Positions 34,860-41,974 of a stretch of DNA of 55,492 nt are shown in pieces (the first letter of the stretch is position 1; every line of letters begins with the position of its first letter). The DNA is from Dehalococcoidia bacterium (lineage in GTDB: Bacteria; Chloroflexota; Dehalococcoidia; E44-bin15), in contig JAUWRG010000003.1 in the NCBI GenBank assembly GCA_030610655.1, positions 1-55,492 on the forward strand. The letters are read 5' to 3'. Made by a program: the position numbers and the translations under genes. Below the pieces are notes generated by a model that saw only the letters and a program-made list of their open reading frames with translations, had not been told where the DNA came from and did not search any database.

Positions 34860-35027
34860 AGAGCAAATAGGTCATATCTAGATATGAAGTGGCCCCGCAT
34901 GAGTGTGCGCTCACCGGGGCGACGGCATCAGGCACGGGACGCGCCTGTATGCATATTTATTATAGCATACAGCAGCTTGAAGATGAAGTCGGCCGTGTCG
35001 CCTGATGCCAGGTGTGGCCGGCTTTTT
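34860..35027 (+). ncRNA. candidate structured RNA ending in a terminator-like hairpin
   Basis: Several strong stems follow one another: CATATCTAGATATG, GCCCCG...CGGGGC (34892-34920), TGTATGC/GCATACA (34946-34971), and GGCATCAGGC (34924-34933) pairing with GCCTGATGCC (35000-35009). The last segment also lies inside the stem GTCGGCC/GGCCGGC (34988-35022) that precedes TTTTT, so the two folds would compete. I match it to no known riboswitch. Confidence 0.4.
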
Positions 35028-35073
35028 ATAGGGGGTGATGCTTATAGAGTAGCGTGATTTAAGGGCATAGCCC

Positions 35074-35230
35074 TGTCATTCTGAAGGAGCGAAGCGACTG
35101 AAGAATCTTGAGATTCTTCCCCTTCACGGAGCCTGCCCTGAGCGTGTTGAGATTCTTCGCAGCCTCTTCGCTTTGCTCAGAGCTACGGCTCAGAATGACA
35201 GTAAGTGAAGGGTTCAGGGTCAGAATGACA
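35074..35230. repeat. CATTCTGAG/AGAATGACA palindromic repeat cluster
   Basis: TGTCATTCTG at the left and CAGAATGACA at the right enclose several GATTCTTC units and CCTGCCCTGAGC. The same type recurs at 39575-39642 and 49359-49578. These look like REP/MITE-type units with no coding capacity. Confidence 0.75.
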
Positions 35231-35267
35231 AAGGGAAAGAGCAAAAAACGCCGTTATGCCCTGGGTT

Positions 35268-35392
35268 GCCCCCTCCCTCTAACTCCCTCCCGCCAGGTCG
35301 AAGACTCTTCGAGGGAGGGAGAAATAAATCCCTCTCCCTTGAAGGGAGAGGGCAGGGCCTGTCCTGAGCTTGCCGAAGGGTGAGGGTGAAAT
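35268..35392. repeat. CTCCCTCCC/GGGAGGGAG repeat holding an inserted palindrome
   Basis: The repeat CCCCTCCCTCTAACTCCCTCCC...GGGAGGGAG also occurs at 54171-54203. Here the 15-base palindrome TCGAAGACTCTTCGA (35298-35312) sits in the middle; at 54190 it is absent. The second half, CTCTCCCTTGAAGGGAGAGG plus CCTGTCCTGAGCTTG, is also shared with 54050-54095. Confidence 0.7.
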
Positions 35393-35557
35393 CGGTCGAT
35401 CAGGGCGATAAGGCGAAAACTGAATAGAAGTGAAGAAGCCAAAGATTCCTGCCCGTCAGGAGCGTCATACAGTTGTTAGGGACGGTGATGTATCCGATAC
35501 GGGGGTCGATGAGGAAGAGGCTACAAACGAAAGTTGAAAAAAGGAGAAAAAAGAAAC

Positions 35558-36229
35558 ATGAAAAAGATTCTAATGAGCCTTCTGGTGATTGCTCTGGCGG
35601 TTGCTGTGGTTGCGGGCGGCACCATGGCCTACTTCAGCGACACCGAGACGAGCTCAGGCAACACCTTCACCGCCGGGACGATTGACCTGAAAATTGGGCT
35701 TTTCGATGGAGCTGATAATTTGTATTGGGTGGATGACCCCGACGTTCCAAACGTGAACACCTATTTGGATGGGGTTTGGAATGAGCTGGTCAACAACCTG
35801 AAGCCGGGTGACAGTGCGACGATCCCTGTATTGATCATGAACGGCGGCACCATCGCCGGAGTAGCAGACTTCCACTTGACGGTTACGGACAACGACGATA
35901 ACTACTGCAACGAGCCCGAGCTGGCAGCTGAAGAGGCTGCTTACAGTGTAGGTAATGCAACCTGTGGTCCTACCGGTGGGGGCGAGCTTGGTGCCAACAT
36001 TGACGTGGTGATTAAGTACAAGGACAGCACGGGGGCCATCCGCGACATTTACACGGGAACACGAACACTCGATTATCTAAGCTGCAAAAACCTAGTCGCC
36101 CCAGTGAAACTGGCCGGTGGGGACTGGGCAGAGTGGCTTATCACCGTGTCAATAGATAGCGGTGTTGGCAACATCATCCAGAGCGACAGTGTGGTCTGCG
36201 ACGTCGAGTTCAGTCTGAACCAGTCCTAG
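35558..36229 (+). CDS. TasA/CalY-like secreted protein 1 (SipW-dependent signal)
   Basis: The 223-residue product begins MKKILMSLLVIALAVAVVAG and continues GTMAYFSDTETSSGNTFTAG, the SipW-type signal peptide and first strand of the camelysin/TasA family. The mature part is beta-rich and acidic (Asp/Asn/Gly), fitting an extracellular fibre or sheath protein. ATG at 35558 is chosen with AGGAG 12 bases upstream. It heads a set with a second like protein, SipW and a third like protein. Confidence 0.85.
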   Translation: MKKILMSLLVIALAVAVVAGGTMAYFSDTETSSGNTFTAGTIDLKIGLFDGADNLYWVDDPDVPNVNTYLDGVWNELVNNLKPGDSATIPVLIMNGGTIAGVADFHLTVTDNDDNYCNEPELAAEEAAYSVGNATCGPTGGGELGANIDVVIKYKDSTGAIRDIYTGTRTLDYLSCKNLVAPVKLAGGDWAEWLITVSIDSGVGNIIQSDSVVCDVEFSLNQS

Positions 36230-36361
36230 CCAACCCTAAACCCCCACACCTAAATAGGTGAGGGGCAAACCAGTCAGGAGATGGTAGGATGGGAGTCCTT
36301 CCGCGGAAGGACGAAACTGTCCTAGCACCCTCTAAACACTCAGAAAGGAGGGTCAGTCAAT

Positions 36362-37006
36362 GTGAGAAAGCTTTTGCTTTCAATGCTGGCTATCTTTCTG
36401 GTGATAGGGTTGGTAGGAGGCGGCACCTTTGCCTGGCTTCAGGACACCGAGACCAGCACGGGAAACACTTTCACTGCCGGGACGCTTGACCTGACTTTGG
36501 GTGACGCCGATGAAGGACCGGGAGCAGATGGGGTAACCGCCACCTGGACCATGTCTAACATGGTCCCGGGAGTGACAACGGTTGGACCCTTATCGGTCAA
36601 CCTTCAAAACAGCGGCACGGTGGCAGCCAACCATGTCGAGATTAGCTTTAGCCATAGCATCGATGACCTCCCGGATGTGGAATCAGACACCAATAAAAGC
36701 TCTACGTCGGGAGAAATGGCAAGGTGGATTGAGATTACTTCCATGACCTACAATGGGATTGATTTTAAAGCCACGTATATCGATGCTAATGGGAATGGCT
36801 TCTTCGACCTGGAGGATGTCACTTTGCCCCCGTACACCAATGTCGGAGGACCATTGGATAATCTGGTGCCGCCATTGCCAAACAATGTTGGCCTCAGAAG
36901 CTTTGCTATGGCTCTGAAGTTCAACGCTGGAGCCACCAATGACATCCAGGGAGACACCCTGACAACCACCGTCACCTTTACCCTGAACCAGGACAGCAGC
37001 CAGTAA
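36362..37006 (+). CDS. TasA/CalY-like secreted protein 2 (SipW-dependent signal)
   Basis: The 214-residue product begins RKLLLSMLAIFLVIGLVGGG and TFAWLQDTETSTGNTFTAG, the same processing site as protein 1. The mature domain has NMVPGVTTVGPLSVNLQNSG and VTFTLNQD strands typical of TasA. GTG at 36362 follows AGGAGGGTCAGTCAAT. A dispersed TCCTTCCGCGGAAGGA hairpin lies just upstream (36298-36313). Confidence 0.85.
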   Translation: MRKLLLSMLAIFLVIGLVGGGTFAWLQDTETSTGNTFTAGTLDLTLGDADEGPGADGVTATWTMSNMVPGVTTVGPLSVNLQNSGTVAANHVEISFSHSIDDLPDVESDTNKSSTSGEMARWIEITSMTYNGIDFKATYIDANGNGFFDLEDVTLPPYTNVGGPLDNLVPPLPNNVGLRSFAMALKFNAGATNDIQGDTLTTTVTFTLNQDSSQ

Positions 37007-37032
37007 CTTATGCCACAAATGGCATCTTGATT

Positions 37033-37063
37033 GGGTGGGCGCTTCGTGAAGGGGCGCCCACCC
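37033..37063. terminator. strong hairpin after secreted protein 2
   Basis: GGGTGGGCGC and GGCGCCCACCC form a GC-rich stem 27 bases after the stop. No T run follows, so termination is likely only by position. Confidence 0.45.
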
Positions 37064-37157
37064 ATACCCCATAAATCTTGGGGAGCTATTATAGGATTGT
37101 GAGTCGTGGTTATTTTCCTGTTGGCAGTGTTAAAATGGGGGATGAGGGAAGAGGACA

Positions 37158-37412
37158 ATGAGCGAAAAGGTAACGGTTTACGACTTTGAGATTGTCCTTG
37201 AGCCGGAGGAGGAAGGCGGTTATCATGTCTATGCCCCTGCCATTAAAGGCTGCCACTCCTATGGGGAGACCAGAGAGAAAGCCCTTAAGAACATCGCTGA
37301 CGCCATTCAAGGTTGTCTGGCTGCACTCAAAAATCACGGCCACAAAGTACCAGAGAGGGAGATGGTCAGGGTTGAGGTAAAAGAGTCAACTAAAGAGAAT
37401 AAAGGTTTTTGA
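37158..37412 (+). CDS. HicB-family antitoxin, orphan
   Basis: The 84-residue product has FEIVLEPEEEGGYHVYAPAI and GCHSYGETREKALKNIADAI, a single HicB domain. No hicA is present before or after it; the next gene is another hicB. It begins the toxin-antitoxin cluster inserted between the surface-protein genes. Confidence 0.85.
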   Translation: MSEKVTVYDFEIVLEPEEEGGYHVYAPAIKGCHSYGETREKALKNIADAIQGCLAALKNHGHKVPEREMVRVEVKESTKENKGF

Positions 37413-37439
37413 AACTATGGCTAATCTAAAAGACAAAGG

Positions 37440-37697
37440 ATGGAAGGGGAAAGCTTATATCTCTTCAAGGTAGTGGTTGAAGAGGACCCCTTTGAGGATG
37501 AGAGGATGGCTTACCATGCCTATTGCCCTGCCCTAAAAGGGGCAAGCACATGGGGCTATACCAGGGAAGAGGCTCTAAAGAACATTATGGAAGTGGTTGA
37601 AATGACCATTGACAGCATGAAAGAGCATGGAGAGTCGATCCCTGAGGAGCCTGAGGTTGAAATCTTCGCTGAGCCGAGGGTAGCAGTAATGGTATGA
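37440..37697 (+). CDS. HicB-family antitoxin with remnant toxin
   Basis: The 85-residue product (LYLFKVVVEEDPFEDERMAY, GASTWGYTREEALKNIMEVV) is a HicB domain, with an insert after the first strand. Its stop is followed at once, in the same frame, by the tail of a hicA gene. Confidence 0.83.
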   Translation: MEGESLYLFKVVVEEDPFEDERMAYHAYCPALKGASTWGYTREEALKNIMEVVEMTIDSMKEHGESIPEEPEVEIFAEPRVAVMV

Positions 37698-37787
37698 GCA
37701 TCAACTACTCCCAAGACTCTAAAAAGCATAATTCAGGATGCAGAATGGACAGGAGAGGATTTAAAACGGTTAGGACTGCTAAAGTAA
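37698..37787 (+). pseudogene. hicA 3' remnant
   Basis: Thirty codons read ASTTPKTLKSIIQDAEWTGE then DLKRLGLLK and stop, the usual HicA C-terminus. The catalytic GSH part is missing, so the toxin has been lost by a deletion that left the antitoxin whole. Confidence 0.75.
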
Positions 37788-37834
37788 CTAGAATCTTTCG
37801 ATATTATTCGTGATAATAACATCATGAGCGGGAT

Positions 37835-38050
37835 TCAGGGGGTCAATGAGACAGGGAAGTCAAGGTTTATCTGGCCCAGCGATTCAGAGGGCAGGCGAGT
37901 GCTGGCGTCGAGGATCTCTATGCCAAAGATGCGACCTTCAGCGTCAATATCCATTAAAATCCCATCCTGTAGCTTGAGGGTTTTCCCACTAGTTCCCTCC
38001 CGGAACTGGATATACAGTGCGTCGGCCTCTCGGTCAAAGCTAATGTTCAC
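37835..38050 (-). CDS. DUF2283 protein
   Basis: The 71-residue product (NISFDREADALYIQF then DGILMDIDAEGRIFGIEILD) is a DUF2283 domain, commonly paired with DUF4258 as a toxin-antitoxin-like module. GTG at 38050 follows GGAGGAGGTTTAAA. Its start lies one base after the stop of the DUF4258 gene. Confidence 0.85.
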   Translation of the reverse strand: MNISFDREADALYIQFREGTSGKTLKLQDGILMDIDAEGRIFGIEILDASTRLPSESLGQINLDFPVSLTP

Positions 38051-38051
38051 T

Positions 38052-38276
38052 TTAAACCTCCTCCAGCCAGTAAGCGGTAAGGATAATGGTGGTCTCTCCC
38101 TCCTGCCGGTAAACCACCTCAAGGATTCTGCCCGAAAACTCCTTTTGAGCGAGCAAACGCCTTGCGAAGCTGGGCATAACTCTACCGGGCTGAAGCACAG
38201 CCTGCTCAATCTGGGAAGCGGAAAGATCCCTCTGTTTTATCCGCATATCGGCATGTTTAGTGTAGACAAAGGGCAT
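38052..38276 (-). CDS. DUF4258 protein (toxin-like)
   Basis: The roughly 74-residue product has FVYTKHADMRIKQRDLSASQ at the start and ILEVVYRQEGETTIILTAYW at the end, the DUF4258 fold related to RelE/MqsR-like toxins. It is one of the few toxins in this cluster with no visible damage. The frame is open to 38324; I prefer the ATG giving MPFVYTKH. Confidence 0.78.
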   Translation of the reverse strand: MPFVYTKHADMRIKQRDLSASQIEQAVLQPGRVMPSFARRLLAQKEFSGRILEVVYRQEGETTIILTAYWLEEV

Positions 38277-38371
38277 GAGCCGTGCTTCCAATGGCAGCAT
38301 AGCAAACCTGATAGTGAATGTCAATCGAAGAGGATGAGGAGGGAATTAGTTGAAGTGATGATGAATTCTAC

Positions 38372-38727
38372 TTATAAGCCAAGGGCATGCCTTAGTCGTC
38401 CATCGAGTTCTCTCTGGATAGCAGGGCTAACCTTGCCAAGGCGGCGAATAATTCTGCTCCTTTCGATGGTCAAAAGCTTTCTTATCTTGAATACCGAGGC
38501 CTTTTTCAAACCCGTTTGGGGAAAATCGGGGTGCTCTGGTTGCAGCAGATAATCGGTCTTAGCCAGCTCCCCCGGGGGCACTATAGAAGAGATAAAGGCA
38601 ATGACAACATCGGTTTCTTGTGGGTCAAGAGAGACTATGATTGCTGGTCGAAGTTTTTCAGTAGTCAGGTCGGTGAAAGGAAAGGGACAAGAACGATGTC
38701 ACCTCGATGAAGGGGGGTTTGCGGCAT
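38372..38727 (-). pseudogene. frameshifted PemK/MazF toxin gene
   Basis: ATG at 38727 begins MPQTPLHRGDIVLVPF, the MazF start. Loss of one base near 38680 then breaks the frame; the correct frame resumes as TDLTTEKLRPAIIVSLD and continues to RRLGKVSPAIQRELDGRLRH. Restoring one T gives a full toxin of about 117 residues. The antitoxin upstream is whole. Confidence 0.82.
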
Positions 38728-38731
38728 GGAA

Positions 38732-38944
38732 TCAGACCGCTTCTCCATCCTCGATAGTGTAAGTGTCCTGTTCGGGATGTTGGAGGAAATCGTAGCTACC
38801 AGCTTGCTGGGCTGTTTGAGCAATAAGGGAAAGGGGTAGGTCGTCCTCTAAAATGATGATTTCGACCCTCTGGCATTCAGGGATGTTTAGTTTCTGTAAA
38901 GGTCTGAGAACGCCATTTTCGTAGATTGCTTGAATTGTCCGCAT
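38732..38944 (-). CDS. DUF104-family antitoxin
   Basis: The 70-residue product starts MRTIQAIYENGVLRPLQKLN and IPECQRVEIIILED, the AbrB-related DUF104 antitoxin fold. It precedes the MazF-like gene by four bases, the usual antitoxin-first order. GGAG lies before the ATG. Confidence 0.85.
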   Translation of the reverse strand: MRTIQAIYENGVLRPLQKLNIPECQRVEIIILEDDLPLSLIAQTAQQAGSYDFLQHPEQDTYTIEDGEAV

Positions 38945-39127
38945 GGTTGTCATCTCCAACAAGGAGAATAGCGGAATCTGAAGGTGGGTGTCAATAGTAG
39001 CATGATGAAGGGCGATCAGGATGTCAATGTGATGGGGAGGTCCCCCCGCCTGAAAAATTTGAGGAGTAGCGCTTAACCTTGACTTCTTTTCTTAAAAACC
39101 TTATAAACTAGACAACAGTGGGCATCG

Positions 39128-39238
39128 ATGCCAATGATACTACGGCTTGGTGGGCGTCGCTTCTTCTTTTTCAGTAATGAAGGAGATGAAAACAGAGATT
39201 TGTTTTTGAAGAGGTGGCATGAATACTTCAGCGGTTAG
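39128..39238 (+). pseudogene. DUF4160 gene with internal deletion
   Basis: A 36-codon frame reads MPMILRLGGRRFFFFSNEGD then ENRDLFLKRWHEYFSG. The first 20 residues are the DUF4160 N-terminus and the last 12 its C-terminus; about 40-45 middle residues are missing in frame. It overlaps the DUF2442 gene by 20 bases, as intact pairs do. Confidence 0.7.
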
Positions 39239-39461
39239 AGCAATCACGGTTTTGGCTACCAATATCTACTTCACCATCGATAGGATGCATGTCCAACTTT
39301 CCGATGGGCGTGAAATCAGCGTCCCGGTTGAGTGGTTCCCCACTTTACGCAGCGCTACCGATGAGCAGAGGAATAACTGGCGGCTCATCGGCAACGGGGT
39401 GGGAATCCACTGGGAGGCTCTTGATGAAGATATTTCGGTGGAAGGACTATTGAGGTGCTGA
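39219..39461 (+). CDS. DUF2442 protein
   Basis: The 80-residue product has VQLSDGREISVPVEWFPTL and NWRLIGNGVGIHWEALDEDI, a DUF2442 domain, the usual partner of DUF4160. It is complete. Its end coincides with the point at which a minus-strand hicA copy is cut off. Confidence 0.85.
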   Translation: MNTSAVRAITVLATNIYFTIDRMHVQLSDGREISVPVEWFPTLRSATDEQRNNWRLIGNGVGIHWEALDEDISVEGLLRC

Positions 39462-39564
39462 CTCTATTCTTGGGGTTCCACCAGATTCCGTGGGAGCCAG
39501 GAGCCTGTCGCACAAACTCGCAGCCCAGCTTGCGGACTTTCTTGGTCAATACCCGGTAGGTCAT
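39455..39564 (-). pseudogene. hicA fragment
   Basis: ATG at 39564 begins MTYRVLTKKVRKLGCEFVRQ and APGSHGIWWNPKNRVST, including the catalytic His, then homology stops where DUF2442 ends. A second copy of its first eight codons lies at 39650-39672, directly behind hicB, with a repeat in between. Confidence 0.75.
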
Positions 39565-39574
39565 AGCGTCTATT

Positions 39575-39642
39575 TGTCACCCTGACCTTGAGCGAAGCGA
39601 AAGGGAAGGGTCTCTAGATTCTTCGCTGCGCTCAGAATGACA
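39575..39642. repeat. REP-type repeat inserted in hicA
   Basis: The unit runs from TGTCACCCTGACCTTGAGCG to CTCAGAATGACA. It separates two 23-base copies of the hicA start (39542-39564 and 39650-39672; 19 of 23 bases equal). Confidence 0.72.
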
Positions 39643-39668
39643 ATTAGGATTGGTCAACAGGCGGGAGG

Positions 39669-39908
39669 TCATAGTGGCACGAGGAGTTCAACATGAAACG
39701 GTGGCTCGACAGCCTGCATCGCCTGAGGAAGGGGAACCCCTTTCTCCTGCATGGCTCCAATCAAGGCCTGAGCCACACCCGGCGCCAACTGCAATACCTT
39801 TTCCACTGTTTCCGCCTGAACCAGAAAACCGGGCAGAACCGGGCTGGTGGCAAGATAGCCACCTTCTTCGAGAGGGTGGATTTCAAGTGGCAAAATATAT
39901 TTTGCCAT
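39669..39908 (-). CDS. HicB-family antitoxin
   Basis: The 79-residue product (AKYILPLEIHPLEEGGYLAT, PGFLVQAETVEKVLQLAPGV) is a HicB domain. Its stop overlaps the ATG of the interrupted hicA as ATGA, the normal coupled layout. It is divergent from sipW, with 46 bases between. Confidence 0.83.
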   Translation of the reverse strand: MAKYILPLEIHPLEEGGYLATSPVLPGFLVQAETVEKVLQLAPGVAQALIGAMQEKGVPLPQAMQAVEPPFHVELLVPL

Positions 39909-39954
39909 CGTGTTAAATAATATAGCAAAGGATAAGAGGTAGGTCAAACAACAA

Positions 39955-40521
39955 ATGGTGAAGAAGGTCTTTCAGGTGCTGGCCACCCTGCTTCTGGTGA
40001 TGGTCGTCCTGGCATGTCTGGGCATCTTCATCGCCCCACGCTTCGGGTGGCACCTCGATATTGTCTATGGCGGGAGCATGGAGCCAGCGATAAATGTGGG
40101 GAGCCTGGCGGTCATCCAGCCGGTGGAGCCGCAAGCGGTCAAGGTGGGCGATGTCATCACCTACAGGTCGGGCTCAGAGTCAGCCATGGTCACCACCCAT
40201 AGAGTGTTCGAGGTAATGGATAACGATGGCTCGCTCAGCTTCCGCACCAAGGGGGATGCCAATGAAGACCCCGATGCCTACACCGTGCCGGCGGAGAATG
40301 TGGTGGGCCGGATGTGGCTGAGCGTCCCGTATGTGGGATATGTTATGGACTTTATCCGGACGCCGCTTGGCTTTGGGCTTCTCATCGGCATACCGGCGGC
40401 CATCATCGTTGGGATGGAGCTAAGGAACATCTTCTCCGCAGTCAGGGACATGCGGCGAAAGGCTCGTGTTAAGCGGGTTAGGCGTGCTTCAAAAGGTCGT
40501 GTTAGACAGGCTTCAAAATGA
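39955..40521 (+). CDS. sipW: SipW-type signal peptidase I
   Basis: The 188-residue product has an N-terminal membrane helix, the catalytic Ser in VYGGSMEPAINVGSLAVI, and VTTHRVFEV with His in place of the bacterial Lys, the ER/archaeal-type Ser-His dyad of SipW. A second helix follows near residue 140 and a basic tail. It should process the three TasA-like precursors. Its stop overlaps the next start (ATGA). Confidence 0.9.
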   Translation: MVKKVFQVLATLLLVMVVLACLGIFIAPRFGWHLDIVYGGSMEPAINVGSLAVIQPVEPQAVKVGDVITYRSGSESAMVTTHRVFEVMDNDGSLSFRTKGDANEDPDAYTVPAENVVGRMWLSVPYVGYVMDFIRTPLGFGLLIGIPAAIIVGMELRNIFSAVRDMRRKARVKRVRRASKGRVRQASK

Positions 40522-41306
40522 GCAGGAAAAGCTCGATATTTCCTTCGAAAATAGGCATTCTTCCGTTCGCCCTGAGCCTGTCGAAGGGCCGTTTATGGTT
40601 CGACAAGCTCACCACGAACGGCATCTGGCATGTCCATTTTCGTCATTCGTTGCTGGGCAGCCGGCCGTGGGGGGTTATTCTGGGCATAGCCCTTTTGCTG
40701 GTGTTGGGCTCGATGCAGATGGGGAGCAGCGGGGCCTACTTCAGCGATACCGAGACCTCCACCGGCAATACCTTTCAGGCCTGGGTGTGGGGTCAGGCCG
40801 ATGACCTCGTTGTTGACAAAGATAAGGCCAAGCTGGTTGGGTCGGTTTATGGTCCTCGCACCAGACTTCATGGCATAACCATTGAAAACTATCCCGAAAA
40901 CAGCCCCGAAACCAGCGGTGCATACGACATCACTATAGACAAGGTCATCGTTAGCTGGACACCCGCCGGGGGGAACATCACCGTGGTGAACATCTGGTCT
41001 TGGGGCGAGGTGGAATGGACTGGTGAGGTGCCCTCGGGGTCGACACTGGATATTGAGGATCGCACCCTTTCCCCAGGGGACCGGCACAATATTGATTTCA
41101 CCTTCGATGGAGATATGAGTGGGAAGGTTTTCACCATCGAATTCATCATGAGCGATGGCTCAACACTGGTCGACCCATTTGGACCCGTTGAGATGATGGA
41201 GGAAGAGCCGACGCCCACTCCAGAGCCAACGCCTACGCCTGAGCCGACGCCCACTCCAGAGCCTACGCCAACGCCGTATGGCAATGGCACGGCGCAGATG
41301 CTATAG
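40518..41306 (+). CDS. TasA/CalY-like secreted protein 3 with PT-rich tail
   Basis: The 262-residue product has SSGAYFSDTETSTGNTFQAW, the SipW-dependent cleavage region, after the helix PWGVILGIALLLVLGSMQMG. The first 50 residues are unusual: they are encoded partly by a dispersed repeat (40561-40622, CCTGAGCCTGTCGAAGG and its inverse) that adds FALSLSKGRLWFDKLTTNG. The C-terminus has about five EPTPTP units, a wall-spanning or flexible stalk. Start overlaps the sipW stop. Confidence 0.82.
   Translation: MSRKSSIFPSKIGILPFALSLSKGRLWFDKLTTNGIWHVHFRHSLLGSRPWGVILGIALLLVLGSMQMGSSGAYFSDTETSTGNTFQAWVWGQADDLVVDKDKAKLVGSVYGPRTRLHGITIENYPENSPETSGAYDITIDKVIVSWTPAGGNITVVNIWSWGEVEWTGEVPSGSTLDIEDRTLSPGDRHNIDFTFDGDMSGKVFTIEFIMSDGSTLVDPFGPVEMMEEEPTPTPEPTPTPEPTPTPEPTPTPYGNGTAQML
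40561..40622. repeat. dispersed palindromic repeat inside a coding region
   Basis: CTTCCGTTCGCCCTGAGCCT, then GTTCGACAAGCTCACCACGA and ACGG form an inverted pair. The unit is translated in frame ahead of the signal helix. Confidence 0.7.
41206..41277 (+). repeat. coding tandem repeat EPTPTP
   Basis: About five 18-base units encode Glu-Pro-Thr-Pro-Thr-Pro at the end of secreted protein 3. Copy number is likely to vary between strains. Confidence 0.85.
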
Positions 41307-41330
41307 CCGACGCCTGCTCTAAAAGATGCA

Positions 41331-41406
41331 TTACATACTCGCTAAAATCCTGACGATGTCCACCTTTCCGTATCTTTCCCACTCGCTATAGACACAGCCG
41401 CATTTA
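41331..41406 (-). pseudogene. queH 3'-end copy
   Basis: The minus strand reads CGCVYSEWERYGKVDIVRI then LASM and stop. Resident QueH ends CGCVYSEWERYGKVDIARI then LRRG and stop. At DNA level about nine in ten bases agree over 60 bases. It marks the far border of the HicB/HicBA unit that follows. Confidence 0.88.
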
Positions 41407-41439
41407 GCCATGGCTTACCTTTCTCTTTATCCATCTTAG

Positions 41440-41448
41440 TGGTATAGT
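41440..41448 (+). promoter_or_regulatory. extended -10 promoter of hicB
   Basis: TGGTATAGT matches an extended -10 and lies 38 bases before the TTG start of the HicB gene. No good -35 is seen. Confidence 0.45.
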
Positions 41449-41486
41449 GGCGTTCAGAGCGAGGATATGGAAGGGGGTTAGAAAGC

Positions 41487-41729
41487 TTGGCCAAGCACCT
41501 GGTTTATTTAGAGCAAGCTGAAGAGGGCGGATATATCGTCTCTTGCCCAACGCTATCTGGCTACGTTACCCAGGGGGAGACGAAAGAAGAGGCTCTGGCT
41601 ATGATTAAAGATGCCATCGAAGGCTACATCGCTAGCCTCAAAAAGCATGGCGAACCTGTGCCACCGGGCATCGAAGAAGCTGTCGAGTCATCATCAAACA
41701 ATCTGGCTTCACAGAGGAAGAATTTTTGA
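41487..41729 (+). CDS. HicB-family antitoxin
   Basis: The 80-residue product has LVYLEQAEEGGYIVSCPTLS and TQGETKEEALAMIKDAIEGY, a HicB domain. TTG at 41487 follows a G-rich site. No hicA belongs to it; the next gene is a second hicB 26 bases on. Confidence 0.83.
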   Translation: MAKHLVYLEQAEEGGYIVSCPTLSGYVTQGETKEEALAMIKDAIEGYIASLKKHGEPVPPGIEEAVESSSNNLASQRKNF

Positions 41730-41755
41730 GGCTGAGATAACCTAGGAAGGTTATT

Positions 41756-41974
41756 ATGAAAAGGTTATACACCGTAGTGGTGGAGCGAGACCCTGATAGT
41801 GGCTGGCTAGTAGGCGAGGTTGTGGAGCTGCCGGGATGCTATACTCAAGCAATGGATCTTCACACGCTGGAACTGAATATACAAGAGGCAATCTCTGTAT
41901 ATCTTAAGACAGCATCACCTGAGGAGCCTTTACCTGATTTTGTTGGCACCTGGCGAGTCGAGGTTTCAGTTTGA
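41756..41974 (+). CDS. HicB-family antitoxin with frameshifted partner
   Basis: The 72-residue product (RLYTVVVERDPDSGWLVGEV, ELPGCYTQAMDLHTLELNIQ) is a HicB domain. The stop overlaps the TTG start of a hicA gene as TTGA. GGAAGG precedes the ATG. Confidence 0.83.
   Translation: MKRLYTVVVERDPDSGWLVGEVVELPGCYTQAMDLHTLELNIQEAISVYLKTASPEEPLPDFVGTWRVEVSV

Noticed and set aside
35268-35392. CRISPR array
   Set aside because: Repeats here and elsewhere are irregular, palindromic and unevenly spaced, with no spacer pattern and no cas genes.
37824-38552. 242-codon plus-strand frame over the DUF2283/DUF4258 genes
   Set aside because: It is antisense to two recognised small genes and to the MazF-like pseudogene; Ser-rich with no domain.
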